Assembly: GCA_041686375.1 (NCBI GenBank)
Contig: JAWLEB010000015.1
Coordinates: 1-64,000 of the forward strand
Source of the DNA: JAGXLC01 sp041686375
GTDB taxonomy: Bacteria; Bacteroidota; Bacteroidia; Bacteroidales; UBA12077
Reading direction: 5' to 3'
DNA: 64,000 nt
Below are positions 17,244-26,648 of this stretch, one piece after another (within the stretch, counting starts at the first letter, position 1; each line of letters begins with the position of its first letter). The notes under the pieces are model-generated. The model ran no database searches. It worked only from the letters and a program-made list of their open reading frames with translations, and was not told the origin of the DNA. A program made the position numbers and the translations under genes.

Positions 17244-17275
17244 TTTGGATGTATAATGCAAAATAATTATCTTTC
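17244..17275 (+). promoter_or_regulatory. promoter for the TPR lipoprotein/mobA pair
   Basis: TTTG (17244-17247), a 20-base spacer, then TATCTTTC (17268-17275), one base off the Bacteroidota -7 consensus TATCTTTG. The ATG follows at 17298. Confidence 0.5.
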
Positions 17276-17297
17276 AGAAAACAAAAAAATATAAGCT

Positions 17298-17855
17298 ATG
17301 AGAAGTAAGCAAATCTTATTGTTGGTTGTGACAATGTTTCTTTTAGGCTGTTCCACGCTTACCAGAAAACACCAGAACGCTATAGACAGCTCAGATAAAG
17401 GCAATTATAACAAAGCCCTTGGTCTCTACCAGGAAATACTGCAGGAAAAACCGAATAAACCCAAATATCTCAATGATTACGGATGGACTCTTTTTATGGT
17501 TGATAGCCTGGAAAAAGCAATAGAAACCCTGGAAAAAGCCAAAGAGCATTCAAAAGATAAAACTGTACTTCTGGAGCGAAGCATAGACAGGAATCTCACC
17601 ATAGCAAAAAGTTATCTTAAAGCAAGAGAACATTTGAACAAAGACGAACCCCAAAAAGCATTGGATGCTTTAAGTAAAAACAAACTCTACCGATCAAAAG
17701 AAATGGAGTTGTCGTATTTCGGTCTTATTTACGAAAAATTAGGAGAGCCGGAAAAAGCTGAAGAGAGATGGGAAACGATTATCAACACTTATTCTAACGC
17801 AGATTTTGACAATAAATTCTATGATATGGCGCAGGAAAAAATGGAAAACAAATAA
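17298..17855 (+). CDS. TPR-containing lipoprotein
   Basis: 185 residues with a lipobox LLGC (Cys18) and about three tetratricopeptide units (residues 25-60, 60-95 and 120-165; for example KGNYNKALGLYQEIL and GEPEKAEERWETIIN). It is probably held in the outer membrane facing the periplasm. Function is unknown. Its end overlaps the start region of the mobA-like gene by 35 bases, so the two are probably co-transcribed. Confidence 0.75.
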   Translation: MRSKQILLLVVTMFLLGCSTLTRKHQNAIDSSDKGNYNKALGLYQEILQEKPNKPKYLNDYGWTLFMVDSLEKAIETLEKAKEHSKDKTVLLERSIDRNLTIAKSYLKAREHLNKDEPQKALDALSKNKLYRSKEMELSYFGLIYEKLGEPEKAEERWETIINTYSNADFDNKFYDMAQEKMENK

Positions 17856-18459
17856 AGAACTAAACCAAAATATAGATGCCGTGATACTTGCGGGTGGTAA
17901 AAACCACAGGTTTCAAGGCAAACATAAATCTCTTGCCCTTTTAAAAGGGAAATCTATTCTGCAGCATCAACTTGATCTGCTGAAACCTATCTTCTCTGAT
18001 ATTATCCTTGTTTCAAATCATAAAGAAGAATTTTCGGCATTTTCAAACATAAAAGTAATAGCTGATTTAATCCCCGACAAAGGCCCTTTAAGTGGTATAC
18101 ACGCCGGCCTTGAAACCAGCCGCAAACCTTATACCTTTGTCTTTGCCGGTGACATGCCTTTTTTGGATAAAAATCTTATAAATCAGCAAATTAAAATAAT
18201 TGAGCGTGCTTGTTATGATGCAGTCATTCCTGAAACTTCTAAAGGGATTGAACCCTTACATGGAATATATAGTAAAAACAACAAGGCAATACTTACTAAA
18301 ATTTTAAAAAGACAGGATATTTACCCTGTAAAAGAATTACTCTTTAAAAATGCAACTTACTATTGGAAAATAGCTTTCCAGAAAGCCTTCATCAACATTA
18401 ACACCCCGGAGGAGCTGGATAGATTAAATAACGACAGATTAGACCATACGGAACAATAA
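17821..18459 (+). CDS. mobA: MobA-like molybdenum cofactor nucleotidyltransferase
   Basis: 212 residues from ATG 17821, which lies inside the upstream gene; a GTG at 17881 just before ILAGG is too late to be the start. The nucleotidyltransferase fold shows DAVILAGGKNHRFQGKHKSL (substrate loop), GPLSGIHAGLE (about 93) and the metal site FAGDMPFLD (about 112). The match is to the NTP_transf_3/MobA family, which adds GMP (or, in MocA, CMP) to molybdopterin. It lies 4 kb from the Moco operon, which lacks its own mobA. Archaeal-type tungsten AOR does not need the nucleotide form, so it may serve another enzyme. Confidence 0.75.
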   Translation: MIWRRKKWKTNKELNQNIDAVILAGGKNHRFQGKHKSLALLKGKSILQHQLDLLKPIFSDIILVSNHKEEFSAFSNIKVIADLIPDKGPLSGIHAGLETSRKPYTFVFAGDMPFLDKNLINQQIKIIERACYDAVIPETSKGIEPLHGIYSKNNKAILTKILKRQDIYPVKELLFKNATYYWKIAFQKAFININTPEELDRLNNDRLDHTEQ

Positions 18460-18895
18460 TAAGTTATAAAATATTTATAACCATTTTATAAGGTAAAAGT
18501 TTGCAAGGTTTTCTTCGATATACTGCAAGTTGCCATTTAGAGGCATCTTATCTCTGAATTGTTAAAAATTAGGCGCTTAAAGTAAATCATCAATTTTTTT
18601 ATGTTAATTTATGAATTATTTGTCGTAAAGCGTCAATATTCTTTCGAAATCATAAATATCAATTTAAATAAAACAAATTTATCGTTAAGTTGGTTATTTT
18701 TTTTAAAAATCTCTATCTGCATTTACATTGAAGCCCTTCTTAAATAATCTTTTTTATTCTGTTAATTTTTTCATTTCTTCTTTTTTAAAAGGTGGTTGAA
18801 GATAAAAGGTTAGTTTTCTCATAGAATCAAAATACATCTTGCTTTTTTTTCTTCAACCATTCTTTTTAAATGTTAACCCTAAAATTGTAAAATTT
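18460..18895. other. 436-base AT-rich gap before SusC
   Basis: No convincing coding sequence is present. Two things stand out. An 8-base inverted pair, GGTTGAAG (18794-18801) and CTTCAACC (18851-18858), flanks a 49-base T-rich loop 38-100 bases before the susC ATG. A palindrome-like TTATAAA/TTTATAA cluster lies near 18465-18490. I found no clean TAnnTTTG promoter, so the susC promoter may use another sigma factor or a weaker box. Confidence 0.5.
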
Positions 18896-21800
18896 ATGAA
18901 AAAACTAATTCTGGTTTTATTCCTGTTATGTATGGGTCTTTATACCTATGCCCAGCAACAAATTACAGGAATAGTAACAAACGCAGAGACGGGAGAACCG
19001 ATCCCTGGTGTATCGGTAGTGGTAGCAGAAGATGAATCTATAGGTACTACTACTGATATGGATGGTGAGTACAATCTGAGAGGAATACCATCCGATAGTG
19101 AGACTTTGGTTTTTAGTTTTGTAGGTATGGAAACCAAAGAAGTACCAATAGAAGGAAGAACCACAATTAACGTACAATTATACCCTTCTATAAGAGAGAT
19201 GGAAGAGATTGTGGTAACTGCAGTCGGTATGGAGCGGGATGCCAAAAAACTTGGTTATACTGTCTCAGAGGTCTCCGGTGAAAGTCTTGAAAGATCAGGC
19301 TCGCAAGATGTCTTTTCTTCACTGAAGGGTAAAGTCTCAGGGGTTCAAATTTCACAATCCAGCGGTACAGCCGGAGCATCTCAATTTATGGAGATCCGGG
19401 GTGCTGCTTCTATCACTGGTAGCAACTCTCCTTTGTATGTAGTTGATGGTGTCCCTATTGATAATTCAGGAGGTACTGCAGGGGTAGCCGGTGTTGTAAC
19501 CTCTAACCGCGCTATGGACTTAAATCCTGATGATATTGAGTCAATAAACATTCTGAAAGGAGGATCTGCTACAGCATTATACGGCATGCGAGGTGCTAAT
19601 GGTGTTGTAGTTATTGAAACAAAATCGGGAGAAAAAAGTGAAGAGAGGCATACTAATGTAGAAATGAATTCTTGGGTGAAGATCAGTGAAGCTTCTCAAT
19701 TGCCTGATATGCAACAGCAATTTGTGCAGGGGCATAATTATTTTGGTCTTTTAGAGGAAGGTGTTATTACGCATGCGGACAATAACTATTATTCTGCTAT
19801 GTCATGGGGACCTCACAAAGACGATGTGGTTTACACCACTGATCCTGATTACTTACCAACTCAAGCTTCAGGCGCAACTTGGTTAGCAGATAATATGTTT
19901 TATGGTTGGAATCCCGGTGGCGTAACGCCGATGGACGAATGGATGGACAAGTGGGATCCTAATGGAAGAATGATCACAAGAGACGATGCTGAAGCATTAG
20001 GAGTTTCTACAAATGGACCTGTAGAGATGTATGATGCTTATGATTATTTCAAGAGAGGAGTGTCATGGAAAACACATGCTTCGGTTACTTCTGGAGACGC
20101 AAATACTAGTTATTACTTATCAGGTTCTACCAATCACAATGAATCAATTATTCCTAATGATTCACATGATAAAAGTTCCTTCAAGGTGAGCGCTACCCAT
20201 GATCTTACCGACGACGTAACATTGAAAGGTACTGTAAACTTAACAGATACAAAAGGTACACGTATTCAAAGAGGATCTAATATTTCGGGTGTTATGCTTG
20301 CATTATTAAGAACTCCACCAAGCTGGGATAGTGGTTATAAATATGAATTTGCTGATGGTACGCAGCGTTCTTTCCGCGGCGGCACAGGATATGACAATCC
20401 TTACTGGACATCCAATAAGATACTTTATCAAGATCACAATACCCGTGCAATTAGTAGCGGAGAGCTCTCCTGGGATATAAATGATTGGATGAGTTTGACT
20501 TATAGAATTGGATTAGATTACTGGAGCGAATTTGTTCACTACCATTTTGCTAAATACTCGAATGCAAATAGTGAGGGCTATAAATCAAAAACGCAGAGAT
20601 ATAATCGCGAATTGAACTCTGATTTGCTTCTGAACATGTCAAGAAATATTACTAACGACCTAGATTTTGACCTAACCTTAGGTCATAATGCTTATGAGTC
20701 AATGTATGAGTATGGTAGTGCTCAGGCCAATGATCTCATAGAGCCTGATTTTTATCACGTTAGTAATACTACCAACCAAAATGCCAGTGAATCTTCAACA
20801 CACTTTAGACGAATGGCAGTATTTGGAGAAGGAACCTTCGATTATCAAGATATGCTATTCCTCGGAGGAACAGGTCGTTTTGGATGGTCTACCACGATGC
20901 CGGAAGATCAGAATCCGTTTTTCTATCCATCCGCTAATCTTGGTTTTATTTTTACCGAGCTTCCATTCATGGATGATTTATCTCATATATTGTCTTTCGG
21001 TAAATTGAGAGCCTCTTATGCAATAACTGCATCGGATGCTGGTCCATATAATACTATAACTACCTTTAGCTCCGGGGGAGCGTGGAGTGGATGGACAGGA
21101 ACTACATCATTCCCTTTCCTTGGTTATTCTGGATATGATAGAAGTTCTCAAATCGGAAATCAGAATCTGAAACCTGAAAAGCAGATTACCCAAGAAATTG
21201 GAATAGATCTTCGTTTCTTTGATGGCAGTGTTCGCTTAGATGCTACTTATTTTAAAAACCGTAATGAGGATCTGCTGATGGGTGTACCAATAGCAGCTTC
21301 CAGTGGTTTTACCAGCGCTTTCCTTAATGCCGGTGTTATGGAAACTACCGGATGGGAATTTATGCTAAATGTAACACCTATACAAACCCATGACTTCAAT
21401 TGGAATTTTGATGTTACATGGTCCAATCCTGAAACTATTGTTAAAAAGCTGGCAGAAGGTGTTGATAACATTGGACTAGGAGGATTTGTTTCAGCTCAAT
21501 GCCGGGCTGTTGAGGATGAACCTTATCGTTCAATCTATACTACCGAGTTTCATAAAGATGATCAAGGTAGATTGGTACTCAATGATGATCCAGCATCATC
21601 TGATTACCTCTATGGAGCACCTATATGGGATGAAGAAATGAAATCCGTAGGGAAAGTTCCACCCAAGTATACAGCAGGTTTAACCAATACCTTTAATTAT
21701 AAAGGAATTTCTCTGAGTGCTACACTTGATATTAAAAAAGGTGGCTTGATGTGGAACGGAACCAAAGGAGCTATGTATTATTTTGGAACCCATGGCGATC

Positions 21801-22252
21801 AGGCAGACCGAGGTGAAACTAAAGTATGGGATGGTGTTAAAGGACACCTTAACGATCAAGGCGAAATAGTTCACTTTGATGAAACCGGCGATGAAGTGCC
21901 AGGTTCAGGAGAAACCAATGACATTGAATGGACAGACAATCAAAATTGGTATCATTCAGGTTATGGAAGTGGCTTTACCGGACCAGATGCACCATTTGTA
22001 GAATCTACTGAATGGGTGAGATTGCGCGAAGTAACTCTTTCTTACACCCTACCCCAAGAACTTCTTGCAAATTCATTCTTAAGAAAAGCTGATGTATATT
22101 TTACTGGTCAAAACTTATGGTTAGATACCCCTTATACAGGTATTGATCCGGAAACTAATCTGAATGCCGCATCAAGTAACAGTCGTGGGCTTGATTATTT
22201 TAATATGCCTGGCACTAAATCCTATACATTCGGTGTACGATTAGGATTTTAG
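18896..22252 (+). CDS. SusC/RagA-family TonB-dependent outer-membrane transporter
   Basis: 1118 residues from ATG 18896, which begins a normal signal peptide (MKKLILVLFLLCMGLYTYAQ); the upstream TTG at 18839 is rejected for that reason. A carboxypeptidase-regulatory-like domain covers about 21-100, then a TonB box-like EEIVVTAVG, a plug domain (about 115-240 with PLYVVDGVPIDN and LKGGSATALYGMRGANGVV) and a 22-strand barrel to the C-terminal F. SusC proteins import oligosaccharides or peptides together with their SusD lid. No glycanase or protease is adjacent, so the substrate is unknown. Confidence 0.93.
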   Translation: MKKLILVLFLLCMGLYTYAQQQITGIVTNAETGEPIPGVSVVVAEDESIGTTTDMDGEYNLRGIPSDSETLVFSFVGMETKEVPIEGRTTINVQLYPSIREMEEIVVTAVGMERDAKKLGYTVSEVSGESLERSGSQDVFSSLKGKVSGVQISQSSGTAGASQFMEIRGAASITGSNSPLYVVDGVPIDNSGGTAGVAGVVTSNRAMDLNPDDIESINILKGGSATALYGMRGANGVVVIETKSGEKSEERHTNVEMNSWVKISEASQLPDMQQQFVQGHNYFGLLEEGVITHADNNYYSAMSWGPHKDDVVYTTDPDYLPTQASGATWLADNMFYGWNPGGVTPMDEWMDKWDPNGRMITRDDAEALGVSTNGPVEMYDAYDYFKRGVSWKTHASVTSGDANTSYYLSGSTNHNESIIPNDSHDKSSFKVSATHDLTDDVTLKGTVNLTDTKGTRIQRGSNISGVMLALLRTPPSWDSGYKYEFADGTQRSFRGGTGYDNPYWTSNKILYQDHNTRAISSGELSWDINDWMSLTYRIGLDYWSEFVHYHFAKYSNANSEGYKSKTQRYNRELNSDLLLNMSRNITNDLDFDLTLGHNAYESMYEYGSAQANDLIEPDFYHVSNTTNQNASESSTHFRRMAVFGEGTFDYQDMLFLGGTGRFGWSTTMPEDQNPFFYPSANLGFIFTELPFMDDLSHILSFGKLRASYAITASDAGPYNTITTFSSGGAWSGWTGTTSFPFLGYSGYDRSSQIGNQNLKPEKQITQEIGIDLRFFDGSVRLDATYFKNRNEDLLMGVPIAASSGFTSAFLNAGVMETTGWEFMLNVTPIQTHDFNWNFDVTWSNPETIVKKLAEGVDNIGLGGFVSAQCRAVEDEPYRSIYTTEFHKDDQGRLVLNDDPASSDYLYGAPIWDEEMKSVGKVPPKYTAGLTNTFNYKGISLSATLDIKKGGLMWNGTKGAMYYFGTHGDQADRGETKVWDGVKGHLNDQGEIVHFDETGDEVPGSGETNDIEWTDNQNWYHSGYGSGFTGPDAPFVESTEWVRLREVTLSYTLPQELLANSFLRKADVYFTGQNLWLDTPYTGIDPETNLNAASSNSRGLDYFNMPGTKSYTFGVRLGF

Positions 22253-22304
22253 TAATTTAAAAGTTGAATATGTAATCTAATGAATAATGTAAAATTGTAA
22301 TACT

Positions 22305-23639
22305 ATGAAAATTAAAATATATAAAATTTTAGGAATGCTTCTGGTTTTTTCCATGTTCACTCTCTCTTGTGAAGAATGGATTGATCCAGAATTAAATGAA
22401 GATCCGAATTCTTTGACGGATGTTACCATTAGTTCATTGCTGCCAAACTCCCAACTCGCTCTGTTTTTCGTAATGGGTGATGCTGATATGAAGGGCTATA
22501 CCGGAGCATGGTCTCAGCATTTAGAAGGTTCAGACAGGCAATTTCAGGCCGTCCAAAATTACAATATCACCCCTACTGATTTGGATAATTTATGGTCAAA
22601 TATGTATGAAAATAACCTTGAAGGCCTTCAGCTAATCAAAGAAAAGGCAGAAGAAAATTCATCTCCTCATTATGCTGGTGTTGCTAAAGTGTTAGAAGCT
22701 GTGTCATTAGAAATGCTGACAAATTACTTCGGGGCTCTTGCTTATTCTGATGCTTTTAAAGGGGAAGAAGGCAATTTCCAGCCTGAATACGATAGTCAGG
22801 AAGAAATTTATAGCACTATACAGACTTTATTAAATGAAGCCATCAGCGATCTTGAATCAGCGAATGAAGTTCCTCTTGAAGGGGATATGGTCTATGAAAA
22901 TAATATTGACCAATGGATAAAGGTTGCTCACTCATTACGAGCCCGCGTTCATATGCATTTTACAATAAGAGGAGGAGTTGATTTTGATAATGTTATCGCT
23001 GATATAAATTCTGGTGTTAGTTCAAATGCTGATGATTTTCAACTTCCATTTCAGGACGACCTTGCCCGTGCCAATCCAATGGTCCAATTTTTGGATGAAA
23101 GGGAAGGTTATATTACAGATAACAATTTCTTCCAGAATTTTATTGAAGGGGATCCCCGCTCTGAGGAACTGTATTATGTTCCTGATGAAGGAGAAGAGCC
23201 AGGATTTTGGTATAAAGAGGATTCTCCCGTGGCACTGCTGGAGTATGCTGAAATGCTCTACCTTAAAGCAGAGGCACACTATAGAAATGATGAACCAACC
23301 GAGGCTCAGGGAACACTCAAAGATGCTATTGATGCTTCTCTTACTAAGTTAGGGGTAGAAGATCAAACCTGGCAGGATAGTGTGGAAACAGCTATTGACG
23401 GATATACAGGTGAGGCTTTATTAAAAGAAATCATGGAGCAAAAATATATCCATATGTTTAGTAATCCTCCTGTTGCATATTGCGATTTCAGACGAACCGA
23501 ATACCCGGAAGCACTGACCCCGGTTGAAGGGTCAGAATTTCCTGAGCGTTTTCCTTATCCTCAGGATGAAATAAATTACAACAAAAATACCCCAGATCAT
23601 GGATCTATATTTAATACGCTATGGATTTTTGAGGAGTAA
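22305..23639 (+). CDS. SusD/RagB-like outer-membrane lipoprotein
   Basis: 444 residues with lipobox LSC (Cys22). It matches the SusD-like_2 type: DPELNEDPNS near the N-terminus, LLPNSQLALF, TPTDLDNLWSNMYENNL, and a TPR-like middle (AEMLYLKAEAHYRNDEPTEAQ, about 315-335). It is shorter than starch-type SusD. It forms the hinged lid over the SusC barrel encoded 52 bases upstream. The two genes share a transcript that ends in a hairpin at 23674. Confidence 0.9.
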   Translation: MKIKIYKILGMLLVFSMFTLSCEEWIDPELNEDPNSLTDVTISSLLPNSQLALFFVMGDADMKGYTGAWSQHLEGSDRQFQAVQNYNITPTDLDNLWSNMYENNLEGLQLIKEKAEENSSPHYAGVAKVLEAVSLEMLTNYFGALAYSDAFKGEEGNFQPEYDSQEEIYSTIQTLLNEAISDLESANEVPLEGDMVYENNIDQWIKVAHSLRARVHMHFTIRGGVDFDNVIADINSGVSSNADDFQLPFQDDLARANPMVQFLDEREGYITDNNFFQNFIEGDPRSEELYYVPDEGEEPGFWYKEDSPVALLEYAEMLYLKAEAHYRNDEPTEAQGTLKDAIDASLTKLGVEDQTWQDSVETAIDGYTGEALLKEIMEQKYIHMFSNPPVAYCDFRRTEYPEALTPVEGSEFPERFPYPQDEINYNKNTPDHGSIFNTLWIFEE

Positions 23640-23673
23640 TGAACAAATTTAGACCATAATTAAATTGTTAACG

Positions 23674-23702
23674 TAAGGTGGATGGCTGGGCTATCCACCT
23701 TA
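23674..23702 (+). terminator. hairpin after the SusCD pair
   Basis: TAAGGTGGAT (23674-23683) and ATCCACCTTA (23693-23702) are exact reverse complements around a 9-base loop. There is no long T run after the stem, so termination efficiency is uncertain, but the position 35 bases after the susD stop fits. Confidence 0.6.
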
Positions 23703-23861
23703 CTTAATGCCCAGAATCAAAAATCTTTCAAATACAACTCCTATGAGAATCACCATTAAATAGCACCAAATTTTTAAAAATTTTGCTATATGTTTTTCCT
23801 TTGCCTTCCTAAACGTCAAGATCACTTGATTAAGTAGTCGGTCATATAAAAAGAAAAATAT

Positions 23862-23869
23862 TACCTTTG
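23862..23869 (+). promoter_or_regulatory. -7 element of the flavoprotein gene
   Basis: TACCTTTG fits TAnnTTTG and lies 8 bases before the ATG at 23878, so the transcript would be nearly leaderless. No matching TTTG is present 19 bases upstream. Confidence 0.4.
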
Positions 23870-23877
23870 CACCACCA

Positions 23878-25134
23878 ATGGAAAAGTTTGATGCAATAGT
23901 TGTAGGAGCCGGTCCGGCAGGTATACTGGCAGCAGGCAGAGCTGCTGAAACAGGCTCTAAGGTATTGTTGCTGGAAAAAATGAATAAACCAGGCAATAAA
24001 CTAGTCCTGACGGGTAAAGGCAGGTGTAATATTACCAATGACGCAACGCTTTCAGAATTTATAAAGCATATTTACCCTAATGGCCGTTTCCTGAAAAATG
24101 CATTTTCAAATTTCTTCTCTGAAGACATTATCGCACTGCTGAACAATTATGGAGTAGAAACAACTTTAGAACGAGGTGGACGATATTTTCCGTCAAGCAA
24201 TAAATCTACCGATGTGCTGAGGGGACTGAACAACTGGCTTAATGACAAAAAAGTAGAAATTCGCTATAACCATAAAACAGAAAAGCTTATCGTAGAAAAC
24301 AATACTATTAAGGGTATTAAGGCAAACGGAGAAATAATAGAAACAAACAATGTAATTTTAGCTACAGGAGGAAAATCTTATCCGGCAACGGGTTCCACAG
24401 GGGAAGGTTTTGAACTGGCCAAAGATGCAGGACATTCTATTGTAAATATCCATCCCTCCCTCGTTCCCCTGGAAACAGTAAGCGACATTCCCAAACGATT
24501 AGAAAAATTATCATTAAAAAATGTTACAGCATCAGTATGGATAAACAACAAAAAGACCGTTGAAGAATTTGGTGAGATGGTATTCACTAATTTCGGGTTA
24601 TCAGGCCCAATAATACTAACATTAAGCAGAAGCGTTGTTGAAGCACTACAGAGTAAACAGAAAATTGAAATAAACATAGACCTGAAGCCAGCCCTAGATG
24701 ATAAAAAACTTGACAACAGGCTGCTTCGGGAATTTGATGAACATGGAAAAAAGAAAATCAGCAATGTGCTGCGGCATTTGTTGCCAAGCTCTATGATTCC
24801 TGTATTTACAGAACTCACAAAACTTAACCCTGACAAGGAATGTCACCAAATTTCATCAAAAGAAAGAAAACGTTTGCGTTTCTACTTGAAAAACATGACA
24901 TTCCATATCACTGGACACCGTCCATTTAAGGAAGCTATCATAACAGCCGGCGGCATTTCAACAAAAGAAATTTCTGCCGAAACTATGGAATCAAAAATTG
25001 TTAAGGGCTTATACTTTGCAGGAGAAATAATAGACCTTGATGCTGAAACAGGAGGATATAATCTTCAAATAGCATTTTCAACGGGTTGGCTGGCAGGAAA
25101 TTCGTGCAAAACTCCTAATAAAAAATGCATGTGA
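23878..25134 (+). CDS. HI0933/YhiN-family FAD-dependent oxidoreductase
   Basis: 418 residues. An FAD-binding motif is at the N-terminus (IVVGAGPAGILAAGRAAE, about 7-24), then KLVLTGKGRCNITN (about 40-53), which is diagnostic for the HI0933 (BaiN/YhiN) family, NVILATGGKSYPATGSTG (about 160-177) and a C-terminal FAGEIIDLDAETGGYNLQ (about 380-398). Family members are cytoplasmic flavoproteins of poorly defined activity; one relative is a bile-acid reductase. It stands alone with its own promoter. Confidence 0.85.
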   Translation: MEKFDAIVVGAGPAGILAAGRAAETGSKVLLLEKMNKPGNKLVLTGKGRCNITNDATLSEFIKHIYPNGRFLKNAFSNFFSEDIIALLNNYGVETTLERGGRYFPSSNKSTDVLRGLNNWLNDKKVEIRYNHKTEKLIVENNTIKGIKANGEIIETNNVILATGGKSYPATGSTGEGFELAKDAGHSIVNIHPSLVPLETVSDIPKRLEKLSLKNVTASVWINNKKTVEEFGEMVFTNFGLSGPIILTLSRSVVEALQSKQKIEINIDLKPALDDKKLDNRLLREFDEHGKKKISNVLRHLLPSSMIPVFTELTKLNPDKECHQISSKERKRLRFYLKNMTFHITGHRPFKEAIITAGGISTKEISAETMESKIVKGLYFAGEIIDLDAETGGYNLQIAFSTGWLAGNSCKTPNKKCM

Positions 25135-25158
25135 ACCTAAGTAGATCAAAACAAACAA

Positions 25159-25391
25159 ATGAAAAAATTAGTTATAACTATTGGAATTATGGGATTATTC
25201 AGTTGCTCATCAACAAAACAATTAGAAAGCTTATTTAATTTGTCTTGACAAATCACAAGAGTGGGGAAGAACGGTATATTGAAAAAGACCACCCCGAAAA
25301 ATGGGAAGGTCGCCTAAGCGGTTACACTGAATTAACCAATACCGAAATTATAAGAGGGGCTATCATCAAAAACGCAAAACAGTCTAAATAA
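25159..25391 (+). pseudogene. frameshifted small lipoprotein gene
   Basis: The ATG at 25159 opens a lipoprotein signal (MKKLVITIGIMGLFSCSSTK) that stops at TGA after 29 codons. A second frame takes over directly (about 25239-25391) and encodes TNHKSGEERYIEKDHPEKWE and on to NAKQSK before TAA. Together they would make one lipoprotein of about 77 residues with a single indel between AAT (25236-25238) and 25248. Either the gene is broken, or the base call is wrong there, or the frames are joined by slippage; no slippery heptamer is evident. The family is not recognised. Confidence 0.55.
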
Positions 25392-25440
25392 AACCCACTG
25401 TAACTTTTTATTATACAGGGGGTTAATTAATTTCAAGGTG

Positions 25441-25529
25441 CGGAGAGAGGGGGATTTGAACCCCCGGTACCGTTTGCACGGCACGCCGGTTTAGCAAACC
25501 GGTGGATTAAGCCACTCTCCCATCTCTCC
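25441..25529 (-). tRNA. tRNA-Ser(GCU)
   Basis: Read on the - strand, the sequence opens GGAGAGA and closes TCTCTCC plus G, a 7-bp acceptor stem. It has a D-arm with TGGCTTAA, the anticodon loop TTGCTAA in a CCGGT/ACCGG stem (anticodon GCT, complement of 25493-25495), a long variable arm as in class II tRNAs, and the T-arm GGGGGTTCAAATCCCCC. CCA is not encoded. The type II variable arm and the anticodon identify serine. Confidence 0.95.
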
Positions 25530-25612
25530 TTAAAATGCCTGGCAAAAATATAAAAATGTATAATACTAACAAAAATTATCACAAAATTATTTATCGCTCT
25601 CCTGGCCTAAAA

Positions 25613-26629
25613 TTACTCGTCATCATCCTTCTCCTCATCCTTTAAATGCCTAGAGGTTTCTTCACCAGACTTGGAAATAGAATCTCTCATTTCCGTATCA
25701 GACTGTATATTTTTCATCCTGTAATAATCCATAACTCCAATATTTCCACTTCTTAAAGCTTCAGACAATGCCTTTGGTACCTCAGCTTCAGCCCTGATAA
25801 CAGAAGCACGCGCTTCTTGGGCTTTAGCCGTCATCTCTTGCTCTTCAGCTACTGCCATGGCTCGTCTTTCTTCAGCTTTAGCTTGTGCAATATTCTTGTC
25901 CGCATTAGCCTGATCAATTTGTAAGCCGGCACCTACATTTTTGCCAATATCCATATCAGCTATATCAATGGAAAGTATCTCAAAAGCTGTCCCTGAATCC
26001 AATCCCTTTTCCAACACAACTCTTGAAATAGAATCAGGATTTTCAAGTACAGCCTTATGCGAACCAGCCGAACCTATAGAGGAAACAATTCCCTCTCCAA
26101 CTCTGGCCAGAACAGTTTCTTCACCCGCGCCACCAACAAGTTGTTTAATATTAGCACGAACTGTTACACGTGCTTTGGCAATAAGCTGAATACCATCTTT
26201 GGCAACAGCAGTTACAGGTGGAGTATTAAGCACTTTTGGATTTACAGACATTTGGACAGCTTCAAAAACATCCCTGCCGGCAAGGTCTATGGCCGTTGCC
26301 ATCTTAAAATCCAGCTGAATGTTAGCTTTTTCCGCCGACACCAATGCATGGGTAACTTCCGGCACATGACCACCAGCCAGATAATGGGCTTCAAGATCAT
26401 TCCTGTAAAGTGTAAGACCAGCCTTATATCCCTCAATCATTGCATTAACAATTACTGCAGGCGGGACTTTTCTCCAGCGCATCAAAATCAACTGAAGCAA
26501 AGAAATTCGTACTCCAGAAATCAAAGCTGAAAACCATAAACCTATAGGCACAAAATATAAGATAATCCACAGACCTACTAATGCCCCTATAATAATCACT
26601 ATGTATGTTCCAATTTCTCCCATAATCAA
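25613..26629 (-). CDS. floA: flotillin-like protein FloA (SPFH family)
   Basis: 338 residues. N-terminal membrane hairpin or helix (about 6-40), SPFH core with IEGYKAGLTLYRNDLEAHYLAGGHVPEVTHAL (about 68-99), then an Ala/Glu-rich coiled coil (about 235-300, AKAEERRAMAVAEEQEMTAKAQEARA) and an acidic tail. This is the YqfA/FloA type, which scaffolds lipid microdomains at the cytoplasmic membrane. The next gene upstream encodes an NfeD protein, the usual flotillin partner, 19 bases away. Length matches the family (about 330). Confidence 0.93.
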   Translation of the reverse strand: MIMGEIGTYIVIIIGALVGLWIILYFVPIGLWFSALISGVRISLLQLILMRWRKVPPAVIVNAMIEGYKAGLTLYRNDLEAHYLAGGHVPEVTHALVSAEKANIQLDFKMATAIDLAGRDVFEAVQMSVNPKVLNTPPVTAVAKDGIQLIAKARVTVRANIKQLVGGAGEETVLARVGEGIVSSIGSAGSHKAVLENPDSISRVVLEKGLDSGTAFEILSIDIADMDIGKNVGAGLQIDQANADKNIAQAKAEERRAMAVAEEQEMTAKAQEARASVIRAEAEVPKALSEALRSGNIGVMDYYRMKNIQSDTEMRDSISKSGEETSRHLKDEEKDDDE

Positions 26630-26648
26630 ATATTTATATAATTATTTA

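Noticed and set aside
18815..18840. ATAGAATCAAAA before susC resembling part of the 85-bp leader
   Set aside because: Only about 12 bases agree and the flanks do not; it is below what I would call a fourth copy.
18839..18895. N-terminal extension of SusC from TTG 18839
   Set aside because: ATG 18896 begins a perfect signal peptide; the extension would put 19 extra residues before it and is not typical of the family.
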